Shown here: one piece after another, positions 12,805-23,299 of the stretch | How the letters are laid out: every line of letters begins with the position of its first letter | Numbering within the stretch: the stretch's first letter is position 1 | The notes under the pieces: model-generated | What the model was told of the DNA's origin: nothing | Seen by the model: only the letters and a program-made list of their open reading frames with translations | Databases searched by the model: none | Program-made: the position numbers and the translations under genes | Source of the DNA: Welwitschia mirabilis | Taxonomy: Eukaryota > Gnetophyta > Gnetopsida > Welwitschiales | DNA: 64,000 bases | NCBI GenBank assembly: GCA_051453625.1 | Contig: JBOZIK010000001.1 | Coordinates: forward strand, 286,115,212-286,179,211 | Direction of reading: 5' to 3'

Positions 12805-13860
12805 ATGGATAAGACCTAATTCTCCAAGGAAGAAAAAACCCTAGTCTTAGATATTGATGAAGGTGCATGTTCAGAGATAGAGAATAAATATAGTTTAATT
12901 AACAAGTCCATTTTATCCGATCCAAGATCTAGACTTGATCTTATTAGAGAATGGGTAGTAACAAAATAAAACAGAGTTAGTAAAGTTAAAGTTACAACTT
13001 TTTTAAAAGGAGTAATGACTTTTTAGTTAAATAATAAATGAGATTAGGATGAGGTTATTATAAGAGAACCTTAGTTTTTTAGAGTAAGGGGGCTAGTCCT
13101 AGCCCAATGGAGGCTGGGGCTATAATCAAACCAAAATGTATTTAGAAAATTACTGATATGGATCTAGATTTACAAGTTCTCTCTAGAGTTTTGGGATAAA
13201 TATCTATTAAGAAAAATCACATCTCAGTTCGATGAACTAATAAAGCTTGATAGAATAACCATTAAGCAGATGAAGCTGATCCTTGCTATATTTTGCATTT
13301 GGATGAATCTAGAAAATACAAAAAACATATAATTTATTAAGTTTAGAACTAAATGGGGTATATAATACCTTAAAGTTACTTATAAGGGCTCCTAGTTCCA
13401 TGTAAAATTTGTGAAAAGTCAAGACACATCTCAAGGGGATGCATTTATATAGAAAAGAGATGTTTCCATTGGGGAAGAATGGGCCATGTAAGGGAAAAAT
13501 GCAAAAAAGAGGCACAAAAAGAAACTTATTATTTTTGCAAAAATACCAAGCATAATTAAAGCAATATTGGCTTAAATTAAAAAAAAGGACAAAACAATGA
13601 AGAATGCTATGGTTTTCCTCAAGGAAAATAAGACAAAGAAGAAACAGGAGAGGAAGTATAACTCCTTTCAACTTCTTACGAAATAAGAGGATACTTTGTA
13701 ATCCTAAAATGTACTAAATACAAAAGGGTTGAATGACATGAAGGTTTAGATGAGAGGAAGACCTAGCAATAGAATCCTCCAAGAAAGTGAAACTATAGAA
13801 ATTGTGGCCAATAGCTTCTAAGCTACCATCAAAGATACTCTAAAAAAAGGCCAAGCTACC
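12805..13860 (+). pseudogene. LINE-1 ORF1 relic (DUF4283 and CCHC zinc knuckle)
   Basis: The RNA-binding ORF1 of plant L1 elements. The ATG at 12805 was chosen because the N-terminal F-S-K-E-E-K-T-L-V-L pattern right after it is typical of these proteins. Around 13090-13310 comes L-V-L-A-Q-W, then S-L-E-F-W-D-K-Y-L-L-R-K-I, the DUF4283 signature 'PLEFW....L..I', with the expected spacing. A zinc-knuckle block lies at about 13465-13503 and reads C-F-H-W-G-R-M-G-H-V-R-E-K-C. The second Cys has become Trp, the other Cys and His remain. Multiple TAG/TAA/TGA stops interrupt it. The long minus-strand frame at 13309-13671 is a shadow of this ORF. Confidence 0.8.
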
Positions 13861-13869
13861 AGAAAAGGG

Positions 13870-16800
13870 TGAAAATAGACCTAATGGATTATCTCTAGGA
13901 ATTAAAGGAAATTAGGATTCTCTTATAAGAAAAGACCTTAAAACATTTTATTAGTCAACATAATATTAAATTATTTTATTTATAAGAAACAAAAATGTAA
14001 GATGATATGAAACTAGAAAACCTAGGGTAGCAGTGGAACATTTTTACCTCTACAGCTTAAAGAAACCTAGGAGGCCTCATGATTCTAATGAATAAGGAGG
14101 CAGAATTAATTAATAGCAATAAGAAATCACTTTAATCTTTCTTAAGAAAGTAGGTTGTGCTATAATAAACTTCTATAGCCCTAAAAATAATCAAGATAAA
14201 GCTTTCACATTAGAGGAATTATAGCAAATTATGATAGACAAATCCAAGTGGCTCATAGTGGGGAACTTTAATCAATGCCTACACCATTGGGAGAAAACAG
14301 GGGGTAAAAACTGAAACTCCAGAGGGCTGAAACTCTTAAATATTTCATGGTATATAATACCCTCTCAGTATTCCACTTATAATGTGTAAATACACCTGGT
14401 TTAATAGAAGGATAGGAAGAAATCTGATGATATCTTAAATTAACAAAATTTTCATTAAAAAAGACATAGCAAAGCTTCCAATTAAAGGTTAAGGATTGAA
14501 TAGAATAGCTTTATATCACCATCTAATCAAATACAGAATTGGGGAGATAATGCTCCGGAGGACTTCGTTTCAAATGGAACATTACTAGATTACAAGAATA
14601 GAGACTAGAACTCTAACAGAAATAATTTGGAGCTAATATGATAATACTCATCCACTAACCTTTTTCTACAAAGGTCTAAACACCTTGAAAGCCCATATAA
14701 AAGATTAGAAAAGAAAAAAAAAGATTTGAATTAAAAAAAAACTTAGAGGAAGAGATCCAAAGAATCCAAACTAAGCAAGAAGAGGGAGGAGACCAAGATA
14801 GCCTTTGTAATAGGGAATACTAATGTCTCATGAAACTACAAGAGATAAATGTAGATAAGGAAAACTTCTAGAGAGAATGTTCAAGAATAAGTGGCTTAAG
14901 GAGGGACAAATACATCAAGTTTTTTTTCCAACAAACCAACCAACATAGAGCTGCTAACAGAACTAGGAGGCTAATCATCAAAGACCATGTAGTTAAAAAT
15001 GAATAGTAAATAGCTAATAAAATATAGGCTCACCTCAAGAGAATATGAAAATGAAATGACATCACCCCCGACCTTATTCTAGAAAATAAGAAAATATCCA
15101 ATGAGGATAATACCCATCTTACTAAACCTTAGGATAGAGAAGAAGTTTAGTCAGTAGTGAGATTAATGAAGAATAATAGATCTCCAAGACTAGGTGGTCA
15201 TTTGGTTAAAATTTTTAAGTATTACTTCTCTATTTTAGGGGACAACCTTTAAGATGTTTTGTAGGATATTATTCATAACAAATGCATCCTTAGGGAAATG
15301 AATAGAACTAGGTCCATTTTATTCCCAAAAAAAGGCATCCTAATAAACCAAAGGACTTCAAATCTTTAGGTATTTACAACATTCTTTATAGAATATTTGT
15401 AAAAATCATGCTAGGCCATGTCATACCTCTACTTTCTAAGTAACTTTTGAGAACAAAGTTGACTTCATCTAATTTAGGTATATTCAAGATCAAATTTTCT
15501 TGACTCACGAAATTATACATTTATTAAAAAGCATAAATTTTCTCTTCTTATTGATCAACTAGATATAGCGAAAGCTTATAATTTTATTAGTTATCAAGCT
15601 TTAGGTTATAGTCTCAGGAAAACTAAATTTCACTAAGACATTATCAACCTCTAGTTAGACATGCAAGCTTCTACAAATTCAATGTGGAAGTTAACAACCA
15701 CAAATCCAAGTTTTTCTTAAGTAGTCGAGTACTAAGACAAGGGGATCCTGTAGTTGAGGATTAAGACAAGAAGATCTCTTATCCCCATATCTTTTTCTAT
15801 TTGTCATAAATGTCTTATAGGGATTTCTAAAAAGTAACAGAGTATCTGGTATGGAGATAGAAGGTCAAACATTCATTAATAATTATTATGCTAATCATAT
15901 AATCATCATGACCAAAGCCTCATATTAATAAGTAAGAGCTACTAAGAAATCCATGAATCGTTTTGCAGAAGCTACCAGTCTCCACATTAATTAGAATAAA
16001 TATAAAATTTATACATTAGATAGAAACATTATTATAGGGGATGAAATCACTATAATATTGAACACCAAAATGGGAGACTTTAGAACATCTCCTTGGAAAT
16101 CCCTTTGCAGAATTGGCACAAGACCCTCACTTAAAACTACATTGTTGAATCTATTTAGAGAAAATGCAACTCCTAGTAGAATAACTTTCTATCTTACAAA
16201 GAAAAGATCATCCTAGCAAACATATACCTAATACACTCTTTTAGATACATAGCTTTTGTTATTACTCCCTAAGGAATATCATCTAAAAAATCAATAAAAT
16301 TTTGAAGGCATTTATTTGGTCAAGAGGTGAATATTAAAATTGCATCCATATCTGCAAATGAAAGAAAATAGCATGTCCTAATGAGTCTAAAGGCTAGGGC
16401 ATCTAGAGGCCAGAAGATTGTTATCTCATGAAATCTCAATGAGTCCTTAAAAGGCTTTTTAATAAAGGATAGTTATGGAGTGATTTGATCAATTACAAGT
16501 ATCTTAATTGGAATACCTCGAGAGAGAATCATATTTGAAAAAACACCTTAGCAGGTCTAGAAGAAATTTAATAGATGTGAACATATGCAATAAAAACATA
16601 GCCAAGTAAATTATTTTCAAAAAATATGAAAAAATAACACTTATAAGAAGTTATAAAAGGGATAAATCCTAGATAAAATCAAGATATTTTACTATTTCAA
16701 GGATCATAATAGAATCCTCACAAGAGACCAAAGATGTAAGAGGGATTTCTAAGTTAAAGCTACATGTCCAATCTATCAGTCTTGTTTTAAAGATGTTAAT

Positions 16801-16960
16801 CATCTCTTTCATTAATGTAAGTGAAGTGTTGAATTAATGACAATTATGATGGATTATTACAAACTCTGCAACATATCTAATGCATGCAAGATTGATGGGA
16901 TTAGATAGATATGGTGTACAAGAAATGATCTAATTTTAAATATTGTCCCCCTTCCATTTC
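13870..16960 (+). pseudogene. LINE-1 ORF2 relic: AP endonuclease, reverse transcriptase, zf-RVT
   Basis: The ORF2 polyprotein nicks target DNA and copies LINE RNA at the nick. Endonuclease traces are E-T-K-M near 13990 and V-G-N-F-N near 14262, where the family has GDFN. RT traces are R-S-P-R-L-G-G-H at about 15180 ('KSPG.DG'), F-P-K-K near 15325, and R-Q-G-D-P at about 15735. A Y-Y-A-N-H stretch at 15885-15899 stands where the family has [YF]-ADD, so the catalytic Asp pair is gone. A G-x-G-I block with a following N-W lies near 16390-16520. The zf-RVT finger at about 16765-16821 reads C-P-I-Y-Q-S-C with H-L-F-H and C downstream. Frame slips are frequent. A 29-bp tandem duplication repeats the RQGDP block. 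Confidence 0.85.
15721..15778 (+). repeat. 29-bp tandem duplication over the RT RQGDP motif
   Basis: 15721-15749 and 15750-15778 align without gaps. Both begin GTAGT.GAG and share TAAGACAAG, with about seven differences. The second unit would re-encode a decayed version of the same motif and breaks the frame. The differences suggest that the duplication is old. Confidence 0.8.
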
Positions 16961-16964
16961 CAAT

Positions 16965-18172
16965 AAATAATGCTAAGAGAATCAAATGCTATAATTCAAA
17001 AATCAAAATAGCCATCGAAGTAACTCCTACTATGGAATCATCTGATCCTACTTTATTCAAGGGATTCCTTATGTTGTGAAAGAAGGTACATGTCATGGAT
17101 GGTAAACCCTCCTGTAGAAGCTTAATGAAGAAGAGAAACCAATATTACCCCATTCTGTAGAATATGAAAAGGGAAACAAACTACATATAGGAGAATCTCT
17201 GAAAATCATAGAAGAATCTCTCTCTAGACTCTTGAAAATCCTAGTTGCTAGTGAAAGAATTCCCCTTGGAAGTAGAGGATAATGGGAGGCATCCCACTTT
17301 TTTCTTAGTGGTTTCCCTAAACTGCTTAGTGGGCATACTAGCTGCAAGGTGCTTCTTCCCTCCTAGGGATTGGGTGCCGAAATAATAGAATGATACTTCA
17401 TCTAGTCCAAGTGCTACTTGAAATTTTTAAGCTTGTACTTGATGTTTCTCAAAGCCCTGGACCTAGAGCATCAAATTAACCTATCATTCTTCTACATCCA
17501 GGCATTACATCATAAGACATTACTAGATACTTAGGCTTAATTATGGGACTTTGAAGGGTAGCTAGTGAGATTAGGACACGAGAGCCCCTCATTATCCTTA
17601 GTAAGGCCCTCAGAAGACCCCTCCTAAGATAAAATCTAAAAGAAAAGCTATTATAAATGAATCTGCTCATTCTAAGAGAAATGTTAAATAGGGAAGCTCC
17701 AGCTCTCAAAGAAGGATGACTCTACTTCCTCAACATTAAATAGAAAAGTTGAATTTGGCTCTAATACAAGAAGAGAAAGCTCAGGATAATTCTCTAACTA
17801 AACCCCAAGAGCAAAGGAAGCAATCTCGTGGCAAGGCTTAAAAGGACACCCAGCTTAAGAGTGGACTTAGTCATGCCCAAGAGTTAACCACAGATTTTGA
17901 ACACTATGAAAAGGAAGGTAATGTTTGTCACAATTCATAAGCTAAAAAGATGTCCATTTGTAATCTTAGAAATCTTTCATTGAGCTTTACCTTAAGCAAT
18001 TAAGTTAAATTACTAGAAGAAATCACTTAGACTACACCCAAATAAGAATTAAATAAGAGATAAAGAGTTTAATGAGGTTAATCAGGATTTTTAGGTGATA
18101 TTAGATGAAATGGAACATTTCTTACTAGAGCATAATCATGGAAACCTCTTACCCTATAGTAGAGGATACTAA
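16965..18172 (+). pseudogene. LINE-1 extra C-terminal reading region with J-domain-like end
   Basis: Reading region between zf-RVT and the 3' UTR. The first part contains P-T-M-E-S-S-D-P-T-L-F-K-G-F-L near 17020-17065. Around 17195-17330 lies S-L-S-R-L-L-K-I-L followed by F-F-L-S-G-F-P-K-L, similar to the domain often named putative plant transposon protein. A Ser/Lys/Gln-rich linker with S-K-R-K-A follows. After a frameshift, codons 17942-18172 encode L-K-R-C-P-F-V-I-L-E-I-F-H, then A-I-K-L-N-Y-*-K-K-S-L-R-L-H-P-N-K-N, then E-F-N-E-V-N-Q-D-F. This matches the DnaJ J-domain pattern from helix I to III, with HPD replaced by HPN. Four stops remain within it (17981-17983 region, Gln/Arg-type positions). 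The final stop is 18170-18172. Confidence 0.65.
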
Positions 18173-18200
18173 TATTTAATCCTTTTAGGTTATTTGTCTA

Positions 18201-18582
18201 GTTTAGTTCTAGTTTTTTTAGTTCTCTTTCTTAGGGGTGCTTTCATCCTCAATTTTGCCCTGTTTATAATCTGTCCCTATGTATTCTATAGAATTTTATC
18301 CTTTTTGTTAAATAGTTAAGTTTTTCATGTAAATATAGGGCATTCTTACCCTCCTATGTAAATTATCTATTTCCCTCAAGTTGTTTACCAAGCTTAGTTT
18401 TAGCTTTTACTAGTTCTTCTCCCTAGGGGTGCTTTCACCTTTATTTTTTCCCTATTTTTAGTTTGTCTCTATGTATACTATAGATTTTTCTTCTTTTGTC
18501 AAATTATTTACTTTTTTCTATCAAGCTAAGGCGTTTTCTCCCTTCCATGTAAATTATCTAATTTAAATTTTTTTGTTTTCTT
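18201..18582 (+). repeat. Tandem duplication in LINE-1 3' UTR, period about 191 bp
   Basis: Two units start at 18201 and 18392. Both hold TTAGTT.TAG near the start, then TAGGGGTGCTTTCA, CTATGTAT and TATAGA, and finally ATGTAAATTATCTA. Divergence is high, so the duplication is old. The minus-strand copy at 55042-55353 shows one unit-like stretch plus related sequence. Confidence 0.8.
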
Positions 18583-18587
18583 TCAAA

Positions 18588-18603
18588 AAATTAATAACCT
18601 TTG
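18588..18603. repeat. Target-site duplication, right copy
   Basis: Identical to 12575-12590 over 16 bp. It directly follows the A-run at the LINE 3' end. Confidence 0.85.
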
Positions 18604-19350
18604 ATGAAAATGCTTAATATGATATGAAAGTGTTTTTATTTCCCCTAAAAGAGAAATCATTAGCAAATATAAGCATAATTAAATATTACAAGGTTATACG
18701 AAGTATGAAGAACCTTATATTTTGGTATTTTAACTTAAGGCATTTAGAAAAAAACATCCTAGATAACTCATTTCTAAAATTCAAACATTGGGATATAAAA
18801 AATAACTTTATTTAAGAAATTAGTATTTTAAAAGTGGGAATAGATATTTCATTAAAGAAATTGCAAAATATTAAAAATGCTATAAATAGAGATGAGGATC
18901 AAAATTTGAGGATATTACTTTAGTAATATCATACTTTGACATAAAATAAAAAAAAGAAAGGAAAATAAGACTAAAACTAAATCCACATAATATAGCTATA
19001 TAGAACTAAGGATAAAATAATATAAAACAAGAGTAATCAATTTGACCTTTAGCTCCCATTTTGGCATTTAAAAAAGGATTTAAAAATTGAGAATTCAAAA
19101 TAATTTTTTAATTCTATGTCATTCATTAATGAAGCTATAGATAGAGATTTGAAAATGATATCTCTTAAATGTACTTTGTATTAACATCTTGAAATAGTTT
19201 TAAGTAGTATTATTTCTAAGATCATACAAATATTAAAAGTACAAAAAAATATTTACATGTTTTGTACTTTATTTCCTATAACTTTATTGTAGATCACTTG
19301 GAAAATGAAGCTAAGGTATCTAAAGTCATAAGAAAAATAATGGAGCTAGA
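18604..19350. other. Unassigned DNA right of LINE-1
   Basis: A 63-codon frame at 18624-18815 has no recognisable feature and is probably chance. Nothing else seen. Confidence 0.5.
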
Positions 19351-22140
19351 TTTAAAATCCAAACATATTTGTACAAAAAATGCTAGAAAGACTTAACACT
19401 TTCACATAATAAAAATGTAACCCTTTTATTGTAAAAGTGTTACAAATATTCACTAAGAGGTAAATATTTATGAAAAAGTAATCATATGAAAATCTTAATC
19501 TTGGGATAGTTTGGAGCTTTTCAAATCCTTTTGAATATTTTTGGCTAATTAATAATGTCATCTAAGCCCCACTTTATTAGAGTTCTAGTCTAATAAATAT
19601 CCTTAAATAAAGACATATAAATAAGTTTAATTAAAATATTAGCTATGCTTTGATGCTTTAAATGAAATAAATTCTAGAAATCCATAGCTTAAGTGAGGAA
19701 TTAATCAATTCTTCAAAATGATTACAATTACATGCAAATGTGAGACTAAAAGAAGCAAACATAACATTATCATTCCATTATTTATGATACCTACAAAATA
19801 TGAATCTTTTTACATTATACTATTAACTAATTAAATGTGAACATTTTCTAATTTGAATAAAACATCATTGAAAACTAGAATCCTAGCAATAGTCAAGTGA
19901 TTAAAAGGAAACTAATGAAGTTTTAACTAATATCTCCACTTTAATCAACAATTCCATGAAATTTAAAAAGTACAAAACCCATATATATTCTTAAATTTTG
20001 AGTTAGATAAAATAAGAAGAAAATTATAAATATCCAAAGTCCACTTATTCCACTTAGAGGTCATCTATAGTCATAACAAAAAGTTATTTTTAAGCTTGAT
20101 AATTAGAATAGGCATGAATGACTATTTTAATAGTGAGAGGAAGATTTTCCTTATAGAAATATAGAATTCTAATATCATGTGACTTAAAAAAAAGAATACA
20201 ATTTCTTTAAGCAAATTTATAAAATCTTTTTTATTGAGTTAAGTATGCCATAAAAAATTAGAAAGCATGAATGTCAACATGTAAAAATATTTGGATGAAG
20301 GAATTATAAATATTCAAAACTAAATTAGAATAAATAAAATAGTGTGTTTAAGTAATACTCAATGCCTTAGTAAGGTTAATAGTTTAATATGCCATTTTTA
20401 TACTTTGTCCTTAATCTATTAAAAGACAGGCTTTTACTATTCATCTTGTGAAACTATAAGAAAAGTAAAAATTCCCAATAGTTTAAAGGATTTCTTTATT
20501 TAAATCCAATTAATTTATACATTTAACTCTTGATCATTGATCATGTCTTATCAATTGTTAATATTGTTAGATTTATTCCAATTAATTTTAAATGTATAAG
20601 CTATACAAAATATCTCAATAATGGACTTAATAAAAATGATGTTCCTATTTGTATGTTGTAACATTAAAAAGTGTCATCTTCATACTAGTTGAAAATAAGA
20701 TATTTTTCAATACCTGGAAAATCAAGTTTCTTGTAACAAGTCATGCTTGAACTATCTAAGAAAGTAAGCTAGACCTACTAAAGCTATGATATACAAATAA
20801 GGGGGGAAATGATAACTCTATCAAATAGAGCATCACAAAGCAAAGATCTCAAAGCTAGTGCCTTTTATCAAAAGCATAGTAGATGAATTAGGGAAAAAAA
20901 TCTTATTATGGTAAATAAATTGATTTTCTAATTACAAGTAAATATAAAATCTTAAAAAGATACTCCAACATTATTTTGTTATAAGCCTTAGCAAAATATA
21001 ATTTAAGAAGTGAAGCTTTAGTACCATAATCCAAAGCTCATTTGAGACCTTCAATAATAGTCAAAAATTTTTCCACAACATACCTTCTACTATGAAATCT
21101 TGTCTCTTCTTTTGTTACTAAATGATCAAGAAAAGGTTTAAGTTTATTTGTGATTACTTTAGCCATAATCTTATGGATCTAGATTAAATGCCTTTCTTAT
21201 AAACATTTTAAAGATCCAAACCTACAAAGTTTTAAGCTCTTTTGTAAAATGCCATTGAAAAATTATCAATTACTAAAGTAATACAAAATGGAATACCCAT
21301 TAATATTTATGTATATCTTTAATAGAAATTAAAGAATTCTATGCTAGCATATTAATATTCATAAGAGGAATAGGTAAATAAGTTAAGAAGATGATATTGC
21401 AGCAAAACTATTATTAAATATTTTTGTAAAAACATCTCACATCTCCTTAGGATGAGTGAAGGATTGACTAGATTCTCACATTTTCTTAAAAGGAATATGT
21501 ACAAGTCTTTCATTAAAAAACTTGAAAAACTCTTTGAAAGTAGAATTTCCAACTTATAGATATTTTACCATGGGTTTCAAGTGAGTACTTATGGAATAAT
21601 AATGCTTAAGTTCTTTCAACTATAATTTAATTTATTGTAGAAGTAAAGCTCTTCATTCAAACATGTACCATAAATAGCCTTGTCTTAAAGTTAAGCTAAA
21701 TGATTATGAATTTAACTTTTAATGTCCTATTGATTTATGTTGAAATTTTAGCAAATGGCTCTAGATAATTATTCTATTCTATACACAGTATTTTCAAACT
21801 AAGAAATATACCTTAAAGAATCATAATGTCTTGAAGTAGCATTTTAAGCTTAAACAAAGAAATTCTTAAAATCTTGAGATTTTAACAACATAATTTTAAC
21901 AAGAAAAAGATCATGTAAATATTCATAAATTTTAGCAAGAATAAGTAAAATAATTAAAATAGGAAAATGATCACATAGCTAAGTATAGAAAAATAGTTGA
22001 ATAGAATTATATTCACCAGCTTTAGGATAGAAAGAGGTATAGCCAAAATGTAATAGCAATCTAGTTTAGTAAAATTTAGGCCATAGTCATAGCAATTATT
22101 AAGAAAAGTTGAAGGAAGCTTTACACTAATTATCATGGTT
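19350..22140 (-). pseudogene. Minus-strand LINE relic (LINE-4): endonuclease end and RT
   Basis: Read on the minus strand from 22140 downward. The endonuclease end is visible near 22080-21960 as F-T-K-L-D followed by N-Y-F-S-I-L-S, where the family has 'IRLDRFL...SDH'. RT block 1 near 21183-21125 reads K-I-M-A-K-V-I-T-N-K-L-K-P, close to 'YKIIAKVLANRLKP'. A-K-A-Y-N-K near 20980 matches 'F.KAYD'. The catalytic box at 20684-20671 reads Y-E-D-D-T, so both Asp survive and only Ala is changed. F-K-I-N-W-N-K-S near 20598-20575 is the 'LKIN..KS' block. The lower part to 19350 has no clear domain. No TSD or poly-A end was found. Confidence 0.75.
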
Positions 22141-23290
22141 AAAATAAAAAATATTTATATCATAATACCATTTTTTAGTAATTCACAACCTATGTGATAA
22201 TATCTAAAATTATAAGTTAGGTAGGTTCTTTTTTTTAGATTAATTAGCATTAAACAAATTCTATATAAGCTATAAATAATAAAATATTATGAAACAATGG
22301 ATTTAGCTTAAAAAATGAAATAATTTTAACTTAATTAATTAGTAAAATAGTATTTGAAGTATTGTAATTAGTGAAAAATAAGTAGATATATATACCATGA
22401 GAATTATGTGTGTATAACCTCATTAAATCTTTTGCATTTTTATCTTATATTTTAAAATTTTTTTAGTAAGATTTAAGAAATATTGTTACAAGATCTCTAG
22501 TATAATTTATGTAAAGGATAATAGAACCTTTTGTTTTTTCCTCCAAATAAAAGAAGAGTAAAGAATAGGTTTTATTTGTAGTGGCTACCATTTACTACAA
22601 AACAAAATTGTAGTCAAAGTAAAACCAAATAAATTATGAAAAAATATTTATTTTAATCTCAAATATGAGTAAAATATTTCTAAGAATTTTTCTAGTTGAA
22701 GTTTCTTACTAAAAATTTAATCCATAAGCATTCATTTAAAGTACTCCTTACCTTCTTCAAGTTTAATCTAATGCAATCCATGGAAAATGTTATCCTAACG
22801 TTGTTAAACTTATTGTTATTTTTATGAGGTTATACATTTAATTTTAAGAATAAATTAACCAATGCATAGATAACGTAATTTAGTTTTTAAAAGTATGGAG
22901 TATTAAATAAGTAAACTTAACCTACATTTTAAGCCCTTAACTTATTTGATATATAAAAATCGATAACATACAAGATTTAGATCATTATGGTTTTGTAATT
23001 ATAGTAAGCCAAATTTTATTAATAAATATATAGGATACTTAGCATGAGAAAAGAAATTTAATTTACATAGTTTAGTGTTTTAAACATTATTAAAACACAT
23101 TTAAAAAACTATTAAATAACATATCAAAGGAAAAACATATAATTTTACAAAAATAAATGACATAAATTAATTAGTAGTAAAAATTCATTGAAATCATTAT
23201 ATCCTATATACACATGTACATACATAACATATAGATCTTGATAAATGATTTTAATATTAGTGTCTATACACATCAAATTTCTAGTTACAT
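22141..23290. other. Unassigned DNA between two LINE relics
   Basis: May include the 5' end of LINE-4 (minus) and of the next LINE (plus). No motif recognised. Confidence 0.5.
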
Positions 23291-23299
23291 GGTTAAAGT

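Larger units (their letters stand above)
12591..18587 (+). mobile_element. Nearly full-length L1-type LINE (LINE-1) with extra C-terminal region
   Basis: A 6.0-kb non-LTR retrotransposon delimited by a perfect 16-bp duplication. In order it holds a 5' leader, an ORF1 with DUF4283-like and CCHC regions, an ORF2 with endonuclease, RT and zf-RVT regions, an extra reading region ending in a J-domain-like segment, and a 3' untranslated region that is internally duplicated and ends in a short A-run. Its last 1.6 kb is homologous to the minus-strand LINE at 55042-56640. All ORFs are broken by stops and frameshifts. The intact 5' end means it was not truncated on insertion. Confidence 0.85.

Noticed and set aside
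13309-13671. 120-codon minus-strand frame
   Set aside because: It is antisense to the LINE-1 ORF1 DUF4283/CCHC region and Phe/Leu-rich, as expected from an A-rich coding strand.
17090-17400. RNase H domain at the end of LINE-1 ORF2
   Set aside because: A W...KLN-like start was considered, but the remaining RNase H blocks are absent and the region instead matches the pre-J segment of LINE-3.
17093-17709. Minus-strand frames of 84 and 77 codons
   Set aside because: They are shadows of the LINE-1 extra region, whose sense strand is supported by homology to LINE-3.
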